Shown: positions 5,722 to 6,519 of the stretch, one piece after another
Position numbering within the stretch: the stretch's first letter is position 1
Layout: each line of letters begins with the position of its first letter
NCBI GenBank assembly: GCA_001805375.1
Contig: MHFY01000064.1
Coordinates: 1 to 6,519, forward strand
From: Omnitrophica WOR_2 bacterium GWA2_47_8
GTDB lineage: Bacteria > Omnitrophota > Gorgyraeia > Zapsychrales > GWA2-47-8
Direction of reading: 5' to 3'
Length of the DNA: 6,519 bases
Translations under genes and position numbers: made by a program
Notes under the pieces: model-generated
What the model was told of the DNA's origin: nothing
Database searches by the model: none
The model's input: the letters and a program-made list of their open reading frames with translations, nothing else

Positions 5722-5755
5722 AAAGATGGGGAGCTCTCTGGAGCTCCCCATCTTT
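5722..5755 (+). terminator. Strong intrinsic terminator after the pilin
   Basis: AAAGATGGGGAGCTC (5722-5736) and GAGCTCCCCATCTTT (5741-5755) form a perfect 15-bp, GC-rich stem with a TCTG loop, 30 bases after the pilin stop. The T-run on the + strand is short (TTT, then ATT), and the A-run on the 5' side means it could also work in the reverse direction. It insulates the pilin from pilM. Confidence 0.88.
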
Positions 5756-5826
5756 ATTCGATCCATCCTCTTCGTAAAGCGGCTAGGTCGGCCGTTCCTT
5801 TTCTGGATAAAATATTCCATTTTTTC
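5756..5826 (+). other. Spacer between pilin terminator and pilM promoter, nothing recognised
   Basis: Apart from a weak GC-rich hairpin, AGCGGC with GCCGTT around 5778-5796, I see no gene or clear signal here. Base composition drops sharply to AT-rich from about 5808 onward. Confidence 0.4.
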
Positions 5827-5855
5827 ATTACATTATTAATATAAAAATATATAAT
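5827..5855 (+). promoter_or_regulatory. Candidate sigma70 promoter of the pilM unit
   Basis: A perfect -10 TATAAT (5850-5855) lies 17 bases after ATTACA (5827-5832), a four-of-six -35. The predicted start near 5862 leaves about 35 bases of leader before the pilM ATG. Because the region is extremely AT-rich, a chance TATAAT is possible; the preceding strong terminator makes some promoter here necessary. Confidence 0.55.
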
Positions 5856-5896
5856 CTTAATTAACAAACCATTATTATCTGTTAGAATAATCCATT

Positions 5897-6519
5897 ATGC
5901 AAAAACTTTTAAATCGATATTTTTCTACCGTCAAAAAATTTTTACCAGAAGGTGAGAAGGGCTTTTCTGTTGGGTTAGACATCGGGGTTAACGCCTGCAA
6001 GATGGTTGAGCTCGGTAGAAGTTCTTCCTCCTATGAGATAGTCAATTGGGCTATTGAACCTATTCCCCAAAATGATGTCAAGTCCTGTGTCCGCCGTATT
6101 TTATCCAAATTTAAAACCCCCCCAAAAAATGTGCACACGGCTGTTTTTGGCAAAGGAACTCTTATCCGTTTTATTGATGTCCCACGCATGTCCTTGGAGG
6201 ATCTAAAAAAGTCTTTAAGCTTGGAAGCGGACAAGTATTTCCCCTTTGCCCGTGATCAGATCTATACGGATTGTTTTATTATCGATCCCAAAGGCAAAGA
6301 GAATAAAATGTCTGTCCTATTTGCAGCGTCAAAGAAAGAGCTTATTGATGAGCGTATTAAGCTCCTCAATGAATTGAGCCTTCCTGCGGATTATGTGGGG
6401 CTTAACTCTATTGCCGTATCTAATCTCTTTCAATTCTCCAATGAGCATAATATCCAAAGCAAGCAAAACACCGCGGATGAGATCAGCTCTTCGGCGGTCG
6501 CGATCTTAGATATCGGCGG
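5897..6519 (+). CDS. pilM: Type IV pilus assembly protein PilM, actin-like ATPase (3' end outside window)
   Basis: The open frame from ATG 5897 runs off the right edge after 207 codons. PilM is a cytoplasmic actin-fold protein that binds ATP and the N-terminal tail of PilN, linking the motor side to the PilNOP alignment complex. Seen here: a 23-residue basic N-terminal extension, then the phosphate-1 loop VGLDIGVNACKMVEL (25-39), the family stretch LSLEADKYFPF (107-117), and the start of the phosphate-2 region AILDIGG at the window edge. The family is normally about 350 residues, so roughly 60% is present. An in-frame TAA at 5888-5890 makes ATG 5897 the only sensible start. There is no clear Shine-Dalgarno before it, unlike pilC and the pilin. 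Phosphate-1 residues V-N-A replace the more usual S-S-S or T-x-x but keep the D-I-G core. pilN/pilO are expected beyond the edge. Confidence 0.92.
   Translation, partial: MQKLLNRYFSTVKKFLPEGEKGFSVGLDIGVNACKMVELGRSSSSYEIVNWAIEPIPQNDVKSCVRRILSKFKTPPKNVHTAVFGKGTLIRFIDVPRMSLEDLKKSLSLEADKYFPFARDQIYTDCFIIDPKGKENKMSVLFAASKKELIDERIKLLNELSLPADYVGLNSIAVSNLFQFSNEHNIQSKQNTADEISSSAVAILDIG

Noticed and set aside
5713..5820. Minus-strand 35-codon frame between the pilin and pilM
   Set aside because: It reads through the 15-bp terminator stem, has no ribosome binding site and resembles nothing known to me.
5871..5891. ATTATT/AATAAT hairpin before pilM as a regulatory element
   Set aside because: A 6-bp A/T-only stem with a 9-base loop in very AT-rich sequence is expected by chance.
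6031..6234. Minus-strand 67-residue open frame
   Set aside because: It lies inside pilM, whose translated product carries clear family motifs.
1..6519. CRISPR arrays, insertion sequences, tRNA or rRNA genes
   Set aside because: No regularly spaced direct repeats, transposase frames, cloverleaf or rRNA-like segments were seen.

Overview
The window is a stretch of a type IV pilus (or closely related type II secretion) locus, with every gene on the + strand. The pilin has the short leader, GFTLVEIMIVVAIIALLAAI core and small C-terminal domain that I associate with Candidatus Omnitrophota (OP3) and neighbouring uncultured Gram-negative phyla. That placement is an inference from sequence style and gene order, not a demonstrated assignment.

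Layout: (1) 1-108, the C-terminal end of a PilB/GspE-type ATPase. (2) 142-1854, a second, complete PilB-family ATPase. (3) 1958-3163, the inner-membrane platform protein PilC/GspF. (4) 3189-4874, a secreted, almost entirely coiled-coil protein that I do not recognise. (5) 4875-5298, a 424-base gap packed with regulatory signals. (6) 5299-5691, the pilin, closed by a strong terminator. (7) 5897-6519, the start of pilM, cut off by the window end.

Genes 1-4 look like one transcription unit: two extension-type motors, the membrane platform they drive, and an envelope coiled-coil protein. The pilin has its own unit, and pilM probably opens a third unit that would normally continue into pilN/pilO.

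The gap before the pilin is the most interesting part. It holds a near-consensus sigma70 promoter (TTGACA-N17-TATACT), a cyclic-di-GMP-I (GEMM-I) riboswitch aptamer, and a 12-bp intrinsic terminator. After the terminator come a second promoter-like pair (TTGACA-N17-TAGGAT) overlaid by a perfect 8-bp inverted repeat, and then a second, unrecognised folded leader closed by a perfect 8-bp stem about 30 bases before the pilin start. A 7-bp pairing (six Watson-Crick plus one G-U) between the ligand-pocket strand of the aptamer and the 5' arm of the terminator gives a simple model: the ligand-bound aptamer permits termination, and the free RNA blocks it. The pilin would then be under second-messenger control from the first promoter, with a separately controlled bypass from the second.
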